A stretch of 64,000 bases of DNA from Corbicula japonica (Eukaryota; Mollusca; Bivalvia; Venerida; Cyrenidae). Both the position numbers and the translations under genes were made by a program. Below the pieces are notes generated by a model. That model was not told where the DNA came from, ran no database searches, and was given only the letters and a program-made list of their open reading frames with translations. The DNA is taken from positions 930,001 through 994,000 of the forward strand of contig JAZAYU010000185.1 of NCBI GenBank assembly GCA_038501625.1. Direction: 5' to 3'. The first letter of the stretch is position 1. Each line of letters begins with the position of its first letter. This document shows, one piece after another, positions 59,601 to 64,000 of the stretch.

Positions 59601-61658
59601 TAATATCAACGTTATGCCGTAGTTATTCTAATTAAAACAATTTAAGGGCAGTAAAATGAAGGTAAAGAATTGTAACTTACCTGTCTTACTGACGTGCCAG
59701 CTTGGAGCATTCCAACGGCACGCGCTCTCTCTACCAAAGTCATACGCGCCATTTTTTGTGAGTTTTTATACCGGCCTTTTAATCTCTGGCTAGAATTCTA
59801 ATGATTTTGGCTAAATTCAAACTTGCCTAACATTTTGTACATGTGTGCACGAGGAAAATGCTGATTTCAAATTTTCGTCTCGCATGAATGAACTCGAATG
59901 GGGATTTTCGTGTAACGTGCTACGATTAGACATCAACTCCAGGTACAACTCCCGTTATAACCAATTACCATAAACACCATGTTTTGATAGTTATTTTCGT
60001 CTATAAAAAGTGTGTAATTAGAAATGCCGGTGAGTGTATGTTAGTTATTAAATTTTGTGGCACTTACTCCTCATTTACTAATCATGATCACCACATGTTG
60101 TTAATACCTGGTACAAAATTTTGTAACAAATGTTATTTCAGCAGTGGGGGCATCAGTGTTATTTTATTGTTGTTTTATTCTTTTTTTGTTTTGTTATAAC
60201 TTCTGCAGAAGTGTAGAAATTTTCTTTGACCCACTCGCCCTGCAGGTCGAGTGAATGAGTAAGTGCACTCGCCCTTACAGAAAGAACAATTGCCCTTACA
60301 TTTTAAATAAAATACTCTTTCTGTTGCAATTTTTGTTTTTCTTTTCGTTCTATCTCTTTCTTACTGTCTCGCTCGCTCTCACATTTTCCGTCATCACCCG
60401 TATCTTGTGTAAAAAAAAGTTATCTTCATTTGTTTCTACATAATTTTTGATATACAGAGGGAAAATATGTGCACTTGCAGCCTCGTTCTGATTTGGGAAA
60501 CCCAATGAGGATAAAAATAAATTTCTGCTGTTACCTTTAAATCAGAAACGTTCCGAATACACCGGAAATCGACCGAAATTCCGGAAATCGAATTGTATTT
60601 TGTAAACAAAGTGAAAATATTTCATTTTTTGAATAAAACACAAGTGCTTTGCTGAAAAAATTACTCGCCCGGCCGGTCGAGTGTTTCGGCCGCTTCGGTC
60701 GAGAGAAATTCTACACCTCTGCTTCTGGGTTCGCTCCCATGTAGACGCAATATCTTTTGAAATTAACAGTAGTCTTTTTTGTGCAGTGTGGCGGCCGTAA
60801 AAGTCACCCCGTACATATGGTCAGTAAAATTATCAGTAAAATATTCCTTTACTGATGTCATGCAGTGATGATAACGTATATCGGGGCAATCCGATCAACT
60901 TTTATTTGGTTTGTCCCGGCTAGCTCAGTCGGTTGCGTTGTCGGAATAGCATGGCTTGGCGCTGTTATCGTGACGGTGCGGGTTCGATCGTAGGTAGATC
61001 AATATCATTTTATATCATTAAATGACTTTTAAAAGTCATTTAATGATATAAAATTGTATTGCCTCTACTTGCGATCGAACCCGCACCGTCACGGCTATGG
61101 TTATCGAGACCTTTTAAATATTTTATTAATATTTCAGTTTAAAGCCTATAGCTTAACATTAAAATGGAAGTGATAAATCTTACCAAAATTTGTCATGAAA
61201 ATTAATCTATATTTAAGATAAGACAGTATTTAACTTCAAAAATTTGCTTCAACATCATCATCTTAAAATCATTTAATGGCAAAACGTGTCTTTGCCTATT
61301 CAAAATCAAGTATTTGGAACATGTAAGCGGCTAGAAAATTGCTACAACAAATAACAACATTGCTGAGTATGAAATGCTTATAAATTTTAATAAAGCCACA
61401 AACTCTGCATGAAATATTCGCTAAGGTTAATTTCTTTTTTCAGAAATGTTGCGGCGCCGAAGGAACAAAGCCATGAGTTCGAACCTTGAAGACCAAGTTT
61501 TGAAAATAAAACATGATATGCAGGAAGCTATGAAAAAAGAACAGGATGAAATGGAACGGAATTATATAAAAGCCATGGGAAGACATACAATTAAAGGAAT
61601 ACCATTGTGGAAGCGGTTTATGGCACTTTTCAAATGGGAAAATATTTTTCGTAATTAA
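30406..61658 (+). CDS. GBP-like: Guanylate-binding protein (GBP) family large GTPase, 11-exon model
   Basis: GBPs are dynamin-superfamily GTPases that hydrolyse GTP, self-assemble and in vertebrates act in cell-autonomous immunity at pathogen membranes; a similar role here is inference. The model joins 30406-30607, 31336-31442, 31831-31850, 44838-45028, 46297-46424, 47673-47788, 48682-49109, 50814-51091, 53999-54184, 57839-57935 and 61444-61658, giving 1,968 nt or 655 residues with every phase compatible. Visible motifs are the P-loop GLYRTGKS (about residues 155-162), a candidate switch I Thr in SSETRG (T185), DIEG (207-210) in the G3 position, the RD motif in CLRDF (291-292) and the guanine-cap-like stretch YPKRKC. 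Residues from about 400 onward form the helical middle and effector region. The first 110 residues precede the part that aligns with GBPs, so the protein is longer at the N-terminus than the usual roughly 590-residue members. No C-terminal CaaX box is present. Introns 3-10 are loaded with transposons. The G domain assignment is firm; exons 1-3 are less certain. Confidence 0.85.
31336..31442 (+). CDS. GBP-like gene, proposed exon 2
   Basis: This is a 107-nt exon between an acceptor TTATTGAAG and a strong donor GTAAGT. It enters in phase 1 and leaves in phase 0, and encodes TFNMEVKELVQNVCC and then an acidic stretch (DSDKLLDDN), ending VHQPNEQR. The internal Met could be an alternative start. 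The good donor and the phase fit on both sides are the evidence; no domain is recognised. Confidence 0.5.
31831..31850 (+). CDS. GBP-like gene, proposed 20-nt microexon
   Basis: The 20 nt sit between a good acceptor (TACATTTTAG) and a donor reading AAAAAG|GTATGA. They encode HLNIGK and the first two bases of an Arg codon. Entry at phase 0 matches exon 2 and exit at phase 2 matches exactly what the P-loop exon at 44838 needs. Without it exon 2 does not connect in frame to the G domain. It is a prediction from phase logic only. Confidence 0.45.
32205..32300 (-). repeat. Penelope pLTR tip fragment
   Basis: AAAGTGAGATATGCACATCAGG and the following 60 bp match the pLTR end in inverse orientation. 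It lies in GBP intron 3. Confidence 0.6.
32790..32970. repeat. Half copy of foldback family 2 in GBP intron 3
   Basis: It contains GCTCGGTTTGATTGAGCCAG and TTGAGCGCAACTCAATATTT, inverse to 2550-2700. Confidence 0.65.
32971..34276. other. GBP intron 3 sequence, nothing recognised
   Basis: AT-rich intron between a foldback fragment and the Penelope element. No open frame or repeat was identified. Confidence 0.4.
34277..34650 (-). repeat. Left terminal repeat (pLTR) of the Penelope-like element, inverted
   Basis: The start reads GTAAAATATGCATATCAGG and the body is the reverse complement of 44480-44710, including the segment TGCACCAACCTCACACTTGC. The right end of the element carries the same sequence in the opposite direction, so the two pLTRs are inverted relative to each other. 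Many solo fragments of this repeat are scattered through the window. Confidence 0.75.
34959..36210 (+). pseudogene. Penelope-like element ORF, GIY-YIG endonuclease part (broken)
   Basis: One frame from 34959 holds a Cys-rich segment (CDLKRCKCC). After a frame change, 35350-35500 reads GIQYVGQTGRPLKTRFSQHC, the GIY-YIG nuclease core with its Arg. Then 35683-36210 has 175 open codons of basic linker and pre-RT region (FIDLPSIFKDSFKT). A stop at 36208 is followed in another frame by AGHIVTGDLNVIKDFRI and SKGPKYRI. GIY-YIG nucleases nick DNA to prime insertion of Penelope elements. At least three frameshifts or stops are present. Confidence 0.75.
36340..36423 (+). pseudogene. Penelope-like RT, 5' piece before the insertion
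   Basis: This piece reads PTVYWLPKMHTTPYKARFIA, the conserved N-terminal RT block of Penelope-like elements. It breaks off at 36423, where a TIR element begins, and resumes at 42952 with NSSSCTTTKLSVLLTSCLTA. The two ends join in frame across a TA target site. Confidence 0.75.
37120..37460. repeat. GGCAGACCA-rich degenerate tandem repeat with flanking open frames
   Basis: Between 37150 and 37260 short units such as GGCAGACC and GGCAAGACC recur six or more times, with both strands open. Apparent ORFs here are products of this composition. The preceding part (36989-37110) is open on the + strand but not recognised. Confidence 0.4.
39177..39465 (+). pseudogene. hAT-type transposase-derived N-terminal exon, disrupted
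   Basis: The frame MHARKNDDSSILSYFKRNRP starts like the N-termini of hAT-derived zinc-finger proteins, where an S-LSFFK motif is common. It stops at 39314, but the next frame stays open, rich in Ser, Pro and Thr, and reaches SGVDPKWKKVYFWL, like the start of their zinc-finger region. It lies inside the 6.5-kb transposon, 430 bp before a matching C-terminal exon, so the middle of the gene is gone. Confidence 0.45.
39583..39790 (-). repeat. Penelope pLTR fragment nested between hAT pieces
   Basis: It begins GGGAAATATGCATATCAGG and continues with the family's segment CCAGGTTCTTGGGGTGCAC. It lies in the 6.5-kb transposon, which itself sits in a member of the same Penelope family. Confidence 0.7.
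39893..40074 (+). pseudogene. hAT dimerisation-domain exon (C-terminal)
   Basis: After acceptor ATTTAATTTCAG the frame reads CEWGFSTLSRVKTKLRSRLN, then NSLLMISMEGP and FDYNKAVSAW, ending at a TAA. This is the C-terminal dimerisation block of hAT transposases and of host genes derived from them. The catalytic middle is absent, so it is a relic. Confidence 0.7.
41715..42170 (-). pseudogene. Minus-strand ORF in the 6.5-kb transposon, GGGVVIPC domain
   Basis: A 100-codon frame ends at 41715 and is open upstream to about 42150, where a frameshift or stop breaks it. It contains FKIRPPDTTPKTKLIVDREY, then SDIAGLPIGHVPRILASCF and a Trp/Pro/Gly stretch PSFSPWPAPNENGGGVVIPC. The IGHVPR block resembles the HIRAN-type fold found with nucleic-acid enzymes, but that is a guess from pattern. 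It probably belongs to the transposon or to a gene it captured. Confidence 0.5.
42952..44145 (+). pseudogene. Penelope-like reverse transcriptase, main piece
   Basis: The RT palm and thumb are in an open frame of 351 codons from 43090 to 44145. Motif A is YDFSTLYISLPH, motif B region is GIPMGTNCAPLVPDLFLYCY, and motif C is RYLDDLL, with the catalytic Asp pair present. A Lys- and Arg-rich C-terminus follows, and there is no C-terminal GIY-YIG. The part from 42952 to about 43090 is in another frame, so the copy is frameshifted as well as interrupted. The enzyme copies element RNA onto nicked chromosomal DNA. Confidence 0.85.
44150..44715 (+). repeat. Right terminal repeat (pLTR) of the Penelope-like element
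   Basis: It follows the RT stop codon directly and contains TGCACGACGGTGGCAGGGGT and the stretch GGGGCAAGTGTGAGGTTGGT. It ends CCTGATATGCATATTTC with a T-rich tail. It is the reference for the solo fragments listed elsewhere in this window. Confidence 0.75.
44838..45028 (+). CDS. GBP-like gene, P-loop (G1) exon
   Basis: The exon runs from acceptor CTATTTTCAG to donor CGAG|GTAAAG and encodes 63 full codons. It starts FERLPIFHEPQHLIRTGNHK and includes the family signature SICGLYRTGKSYLMNKLA, the phosphate-binding loop of GBP and atlastin-type GTPases. It enters in phase 2 and leaves in phase 1. This is the most diagnostic exon of the gene. The preceding intron is about 13 kb and contains a Penelope-like element. 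Confidence 0.95.
45029..46296 (+). other. GBP intron 4
   Basis: The intron is very AT-rich, with no repeat or open frame recognised. Confidence 0.6.
46297..46424 (+). CDS. GBP-like gene, switch I / G3 exon
   Basis: The acceptor is ATATTTTAG and the donor AAAAAG|GTATTG, with phase 1 in and phase 0 out. It encodes GFTVGHGVSSETRGIWAWC followed by LLDIEGMADIKK. In GBPs the Thr of the SxTxG segment is switch I and the DTEG motif contacts the nucleotide gamma phosphate. Here the motif reads DIEG, with Ile in place of the usual Thr. Confidence 0.95.
46671..47157. mobile_element. TA-flanked MITE, copy 1, carrying a SINE insertion
   Basis: The TIRs are CAGTCAAACCTGT and its near inverse AAGGTTTGACTG, with TA at 46669-46670 and 47158-47159. 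The SINE at 46684-46980 splits it. Without the SINE it is about 180 bp. It sits in GBP intron 5. Confidence 0.7.
46684..46980 (-). repeat. tRNA-derived SINE with 12-bp target duplication
   Basis: On the - strand it begins with a tRNA-like head (GGTTAGCTCAGTAGGTAGAG, then GTGGGTTCGATCCCCGGCC), passes through TTGGCGCTCAGGGTTTAAGG, a block like the Meta core domain of mollusc SINEs, and ends A-rich. AGTCAAACCTGT is duplicated at 46672-46683 and 46981-46992, which fixes both ends. Confidence 0.8.
47673..47788 (+). CDS. GBP-like gene, G domain exon upstream of a U12-type intron
   Basis: The exon encodes GSEAHDNDIKMFCLANLLSS and then TIIYNHKGVFDQDALEKLS, matching the GBP segment that runs from the G3 loop to the central strand and helix. 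It enters at phase 0 and ends with two bases of a Ser codon. The donor that follows is GTATCCTTT, the U12-class consensus rather than an ordinary GTRAGT. The reading frame stops inside the intron if not spliced. Confidence 0.9.
47812..47905 (-). repeat. tRNA-like SINE fragment in the U12-type intron
   Basis: On the - strand TTGTCCTGGATAGCTCAGTC and GAGTTCGATTCCCAG are A- and B-box-like. It is related to the SINE at 22.3 kb. A second degraded piece lies at 47995-48070. Confidence 0.6.
48090..48470. repeat. Short palindromic element in the U12-type intron
   Basis: GGAAAAATCTG and CAGATTTTTC are inverted around 48150, and TCTTGCATAC (48208-48217) returns as GTATGCAAGA at 48452-48461. It resembles a MITE; the boundaries are unclear. 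Confidence 0.45.
48682..49109 (+). CDS. GBP-like gene, RD motif and guanine-cap exon
   Basis: The exon starts at 48682, after AAG, completing a Ser codon and reading FITRMTENVRN, which lines up one-for-one with the GBP segment after the central helix. CLRDFHLKL carries the RD motif that replaces NKxD in this family, and IHKYYPKRKC matches the conserved stretch before the helical domain. The end is either 49103 (GATG|GTATTG) or 49109 (ATTG|GTAATA); both leave phase 1. The frame stays open to a TAG ending at 49135, which would lie in the intron. Confidence 0.9.
49240..49417. mobile_element. TA-flanked MITE, copy 2
   Basis: CAGTCAAACCTGT and CAGGTTTAACTG ends with TA on each side (49238-49239, 49418-49419). 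It is the empty relative of the SINE-bearing copy at 46671 and lies in GBP intron 7. Confidence 0.7.
49626..50027 (+). other. 133-codon open frame in GBP intron 7, unrecognised
   Basis: The frame starts MKHRFSTILSKFHNSDSVCE and ends at a TAG. No domain, no splice pairing and AT-rich codons. It may be chance or an old element. Confidence 0.15.
50508..50615 (-). repeat. Penelope pLTR tip fragment
   Basis: AAAATATGCATATCCAGATG starts a 100-bp match to the pLTR end. It is followed by a microsatellite, as if the array grew at its end. Confidence 0.6.
50620..50690. repeat. (TTTA)n microsatellite
   Basis: About 17 uninterrupted tetramers, 120 bp upstream of a GBP exon. Confidence 0.95.
50814..51091 (+). 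CDS. GBP-like gene, middle-domain exon
   Basis: The exon encodes FEAFARTYVRALEKGESMTY and then 72 further residues of helical sequence. It matches the start of the GBP helical domain, where a TYV motif begins the first helix. The chosen acceptor is TTAATTGAAG; an alternative is CACTTTAG about 55 nt upstream, which keeps the same phase. The donor is AAAG|GTAATA at phase 0. An (ATTT)n microsatellite and a Penelope fragment lie just upstream. Confidence 0.85.
51540..52676 (+). pseudogene. LINE ORF2 C-terminal remnant in GBP intron 8
   Basis: In shifting frames the + strand reads LALLLVKEPSSWKEYISQTI, then IAKGLYFVNDLLNNSGRL, IHWLQYRISNRILGTNYLL and CTFCNSYSETLIHLF. This order (post-RT region, then a CxxC..HLF motif) is that of L1/Tx1-like LINE ORF2 C-termini. 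At least four frameshifts or stops are present. A pyrimidine-rich stretch at 52720-52980 may be its 3' UTR. Confidence 0.7.
52690..53998. other. Rest of GBP intron 8; repeated TAATTTACAG-like units
   Basis: Around 53030-53220 the words GGTACCATGTCAATAATTTAC and similar recur three times in diverged form. No gene was seen. Confidence 0.35.
53999..54184 (+). CDS. GBP-like gene, helical-domain exon
   Basis: Sixty-two codons lie between acceptor TTATATCAG and donor GATGAG|GTAGGT, phase 0 at both ends. The peptide starts AKMNDIENEKMNENTKVVQE and is amphipathic and charged, ending LLETRDFDDDE. It fits the GBP middle-domain helices that precede the long effector helix. The preceding intron carries a LINE fragment. 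Confidence 0.85.
54310..54970 (-). repeat. Two Penelope pLTR fragments in GBP intron 9
   Basis: Both 54320-54570 and 54600-54970 contain the order GGAACC, ACCGCC or CCGCGT, GGTCA, then TGTTGCATGCAAAA in the second. They lie in the same inverse orientation to the gene. Confidence 0.65.
55127..55927. mobile_element. hAT-type MITE with 8-bp target duplication
   Basis: The ends are TAGGGATGGGAACGAGTA and the inverse CTCGTGCCCATCCCTA, and GTTTATTT is duplicated at 55119-55126 and 55928-55935. An 8-bp duplication is typical of hAT. Subterminal CGGGTACTCG repeats occur at both ends. No transposase was seen in the 801 bp. It is in GBP intron 9. Confidence 0.85.
56399..56533. repeat. 135-bp foldback
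   Basis: AAGGTTATAAAGC and AGTCTCAAATCTCAAGCATC on the left are inverted on the right around GGCGACCAGTCGCC. The arms are nearly perfect. Confidence 0.8.
57839..57935 (+). CDS. GBP-like gene, effector-helix exon
   Basis: This is a 97-nt exon from acceptor TTCAATTGCAG to donor CAAG|GTAATA, phase 0 in and phase 1 out. It encodes AAAFFQYIEKTKAILKEAEI followed by AAKLQEEKKKQ, a Lys/Glu-rich helix as in the long C-terminal GBP helix. The phases match both neighbours. Confidence 0.85.
59365..60036 (-). mobile_element. Tc1/mariner-derived MITE with TA duplication
   Basis: TIRs of more than 50 bp start CACTCACCGGCATTTCTAAT, with TA at 59363-59364 and 60037-60038. The 672-bp interior keeps a transposase first exon on the - strand. 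The rest of the transposase is gone. Confidence 0.85.
59681..59752 (-). pseudogene. Tc1/mariner transposase first exon kept in the MITE
   Basis: On the - strand ATG at 59752 starts MTLVERARAVGMLQAGTSVR (preceded by MAR), the N-terminal helix-turn-helix start of Tc1-type transposases, and ends at Gln followed by GTAAGT. The frame and donor are intact but no later exon exists within the element. Confidence 0.7.
60206..60721. mobile_element. TIR element with CAGAAGTGTAGAA ends
   Basis: CAGAAGTGTAGAAATTTTCT and the inverse AGAAATTCTACACCTCTG mark the ends, and CTTCTG is repeated at 60200-60205 and 60722-60727. Subterminal TCGAGTG and CACTCG words occur at both ends. It splits a SINE-like unit. 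A hAT assignment is likely but only 6 bp of the duplication match. Confidence 0.65.
60722..61100 (+). repeat. tRNA-headed SINE unit and inverted partner
   Basis: 60770-61015 matches the SINE at 22.3 kb (TAGCTCAGTCGGTTGCGTTG, GTGACGGTGCGGGTTCGATC). At 61020-61100 its tail and B box follow inverted, forming a hairpin around 61027. It lies in GBP intron 10. Confidence 0.65.
61444..61658 (+). CDS. GBP-like gene, terminal exon
   Basis: The exon follows acceptor CTTTTTTCAG, enters at phase 1, and has 70 codons and a stop. It encodes an Arg patch (MLRRRR), a Lys/Glu-rich helix (KIKHDMQEAMKKEQDEMERN) and a conserved tail that includes YIKAMGRHTIKGIPLWKR and FMALFKW. The tail is clearly paralogous to the orphan exon at 10521-10717 on the other strand. 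It ends ENIFRN with no CaaX prenylation box. No AATAAA lies close to the stop. Confidence 0.9.
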
Positions 61659-63180
61659 GATATCTTTGTCATCTAAACAGTCTAATGAAACGAAAATATA
61701 CGAAATTATGTTCTTTTCAAAATTTTGCACTTTTCTTGATGAAAAATAATTGGATGAGGGTTGCGTTGGACTCGTATGTCTGTTTTTAAAAGCCAAATAT
61801 TGAGAATGTGGTGTATAATGGTTTTATTGTGATGGACAAGTTGTTATTGCGTTATTTTTAACAAAAGCTATAGTTTTAAGTCGTTAGATACACTCAGAAA
61901 TAGGTTTTTAGGTATTTAATTTTTCACATTCCACTTTAGCTAAGAACAGGGGTTTCAATGGCTTTTGCAAACCAGGGGTCATGTGACCTGTTGAGAATTC
62001 TCAAGGGGTCACACTTCGATTTCACGAGATGTATCTTGTATTCAGTGAATTTCACTACTTAATTGCTTGAACTTCATCTTCATTTATTTTCAAGTGCAAA
62101 AAATATCAATATAATAAAATAGTATAGGTACGAAGTATCTTAAGTTTATTCTTGCAAAATTTGACTGCCGAATTATCTTGCTTGCATCAGAATTACACTA
62201 ATCTCAGAGTTAGCTCAGAGTTTGCTGAGGGTCAAAAGTTGAAAACTTCAAATAAGCTTCGCTCCCAGCTAGAGACACTATTATTTGCATCACAATGCAA
62301 GAATCTTCACCTATTGAAATCCTTGTAAAAAGTCTTTACGAAGTTGATCACCAAATCTGAGAATTTGTTGACATTTATTATTTTAAAAATATGCTATTAC
62401 TTAAAGGGTTTAGGTTTTCAATAGTTTTTTGTTTTTGAGATTATTGATAAATATCAGAAAGTTAAAGCAGAAAAAAATGAATGTTAAATTCAAGAAAATC
62501 TTTTTATGACGGTCTTCACAAACAGATGAAACAAAAAAAAGAAATAACAAATACGGGAGAAAATGGGAAGCCACATTACTCATATAAAAGGAGTTTGAAT
62601 TTGTACTATATTCCAGTTTTTTGTAAATTTTTCTTAAGATGCTGATTTTTTGGACATTATGAATTCATGACATTATAATATGTAGACATGTGTTGTTTTT
62701 GTTTTTTTAATAATAATTGGTCTAATTTTACTAAAAGTACCTTTACAGGAATATTGTGGTACACTAGAAAATTAGTAATTACTTGAAATTGTGCCTGAAA
62801 TTCTGCAAAGGTGTAGAATCTACCATAATTGGATTATAGGTCGTTTACAAATATTATCCCTTTATCTATGATTTTGGAGAAAAAAATAATTTTCCCCCAA
62901 TTTAAATTTATGATTTCGCCAAATTGGCAGAGATCAAAATTGATACCAAGATTGAGATTCTCTAGTTATTGACAAAGATATGAAACTGTTCAAAACATCT
63001 TTCCAAACAGTATTATGAATGGAAGCTTTGTTTCTGGTGATATATTCACAACCAAATTTACTAAATTTTAATTGATGTGAAAAATCCTTTTACCAATATA
63101 AAGTATTTTATGTAGAGTTTTCTTTATCATTTTAGCAAATATATCTTTAAAGCATTTGTGAATTTTTCGATGTCCGGAAC
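61659..63180. other. 3' flank of the GBP-like gene; no gene seen
   Basis: AATAAA first occurs near 62115, about 455 nt past the stop, which may be the poly(A) signal. A SINE tail (CTCCCAGCTAGAGACACTAT) lies at 62260-62285. The rest is AT-rich. Confidence 0.4.
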
Positions 63181-63189
63181 TCTTAAACG

Positions 63190-63600
63190 TCCTTTATCAT
63201 AGGATTTAGTGTTTACTGTTCTTTTCACCTTGTCTAGGGCTCCGCTCCACAGGAATTATAAAAAAAAACAGATTTTTAATATTTTTAATTATGTCTTATG
63301 AAGGATTTGACAAAGATAGATAATGATCATCATCAAACTTGGTCAGAATATTTATCTTGATGATGCCTTAATCCCTTTGAAACTGGGTCATATTTGGTAA
63401 AACAACTAGGTCATTAGGTCAGATTAAAGCAAAACTTTTGTTAATATAATAGAGGTCATATTTTTTATCCGATTTTCTTCAAATTTGGTATGAATATTTA
63501 TTTTGATAATCTCTTCTGAAATTATTGAAATCATGTTTTCGGGTTGCCCAGGTGCCTCGCCTTGTGAGTATTTTTTCTTTCAAATACTGTAATTCAGCCT
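63190..63600. repeat. Molluscan interspersed repeat with TTTGGTATGAATATTTA-type units
   Basis: CATCAAACTTGGTCAGAATA and TTCTTCAAATTTGGTATGAA are two diverged units about 130 bp apart, with AACTAGGTCATTAGGTCAGA between them. No coding frame was found. Confidence 0.5.
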
Positions 63601-64000
63601 GATTTTCTACAGTTATCAATTTGATACTGACAGAAATTAAATACCATCTTTAACTTCAGTCTTTTCTGAACATTCTCTGGTTGTTCAGTGATAAAGTTTA
63701 AAACAAAAAAAAATGTAACACAGTGAAATTTTAAATGTTAAAATTTCAATATTTATATTTTGCTTCAGCTACATTTAGATTCATAATTATTAGAGTTGAT
63801 CTAGGTCACCTAGATTTCATTTCCTTGGAAAATGACCTGTTTACATCAAATTGAGAAAAACCAGTGTGTATTTTGTCATTTTTGCAGTAAACATGCAAAC
63901 TTCATAGCACTTTAAAAATCAGGTTTCCTCAGTATTTTATTCACTAGTTATTAAATGATAAAATAAAAAAAAACTTTTTTCCGAGCAGAGTGAAAATATC
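63601..64000. other. No gene or repeat recognised
   Basis: AT-rich sequence to the window end. Confidence 0.4.

Larger units (their letters stand above)
58382..60153 (+). mobile_element. Molluscan element with ATGCCCCCAC ends and 155-bp tandem units
   Basis: The ends ATGCCCCCAC (58382-58391) and GTGGGGGCAT (60144-60153) are inverted. After GTCCGTCCG-type repeats come five to six units of about 155 bp, each with AATCTTGTGGCATCAACTCC, AACTTGCACAGATGAT and TTACCAGAGTTATGGCCCTT. A Tc1-type MITE is inserted at 59365. The ORFs across the array are the repeat itself. Confidence 0.75.

Noticed and set aside
61440..61796. 118-codon minus-strand ORF
   Set aside because: It is antisense to the GBP terminal exon, whose frame has clear homology and splice fit.

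Overview
The window looks like nuclear DNA of an animal, most likely a bivalve mollusc. It is AT-rich and gene-poor, its coding sequence is cut into short exons with GT/AG boundaries, and about half of it is interspersed repeats. The repeats include a Penelope-like retroelement with an N-terminal GIY-YIG domain, tRNA-headed SINEs, LINE 3' ends, Tc1/mariner and hAT pieces, and foldback MITEs. The 155-bp array bounded by ATGCCCCCAC ends at 58.4-60.2 kb is a type I associate with bivalves. The organism assignment is inference.

The one gene I can assemble is a guanylate-binding-protein (GBP) family GTPase on the + strand, 30.4-61.7 kb. My model has 11 exons and about 655 codons. The G domain is on exons 4-7 (P-loop GLYRTGKS, DIEG in the G3 position, an RD motif) and the helical domains are on exons 7-11. 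Upstream of the G domain lie a basic extension of about 110 residues, on exons 1-3, and a 20-nt microexon. All splice phases agree. The intron inside the G domain has an exact U12-type donor, GTATCCTTT. A second GBP-like terminal exon, with intact frame, the same entry phase and a nearby AATAAA, lies alone on the - strand at 10.5-10.7 kb. A possible alternative first exon lies at 25.3 kb.

Region by region. 0-8 kb: two inverted copies of a 1.1-1.2 kb microsatellite-ended repeat flank foldbacks, a 220-bp tandem array and a tRNA-like element. 8-10 kb: a near-perfect 723-bp foldback. 10.5 kb: the orphan GBP exon. 11-30 kb: repeat debris, including a LINE 3' end (19.9-20.7 kb), a 45-bp minisatellite inside a TIR element (19.0-19.5 kb), Tc1 remnants (21.3 and 27.6-28.1 kb) and a SINE dimer (22.3-22.7 kb). 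30.4-61.7 kb: the GBP gene. Its 13-kb intron 3 holds the Penelope-like element (34.3-44.7 kb), which is split by a 6.5-kb TIR transposon (36,424-42,949) that itself contains hAT pieces and a fragment of the same Penelope family. Later introns hold SINEs, MITEs, LINE pieces and a Tc1-derived MITE that keeps a transposase first exon. 61.7-64 kb: 3' flank and molluscan repeats.

Nothing here looks like an operon, CRISPR array or bacterial system. All exon joins are my own reading and lack transcript support.
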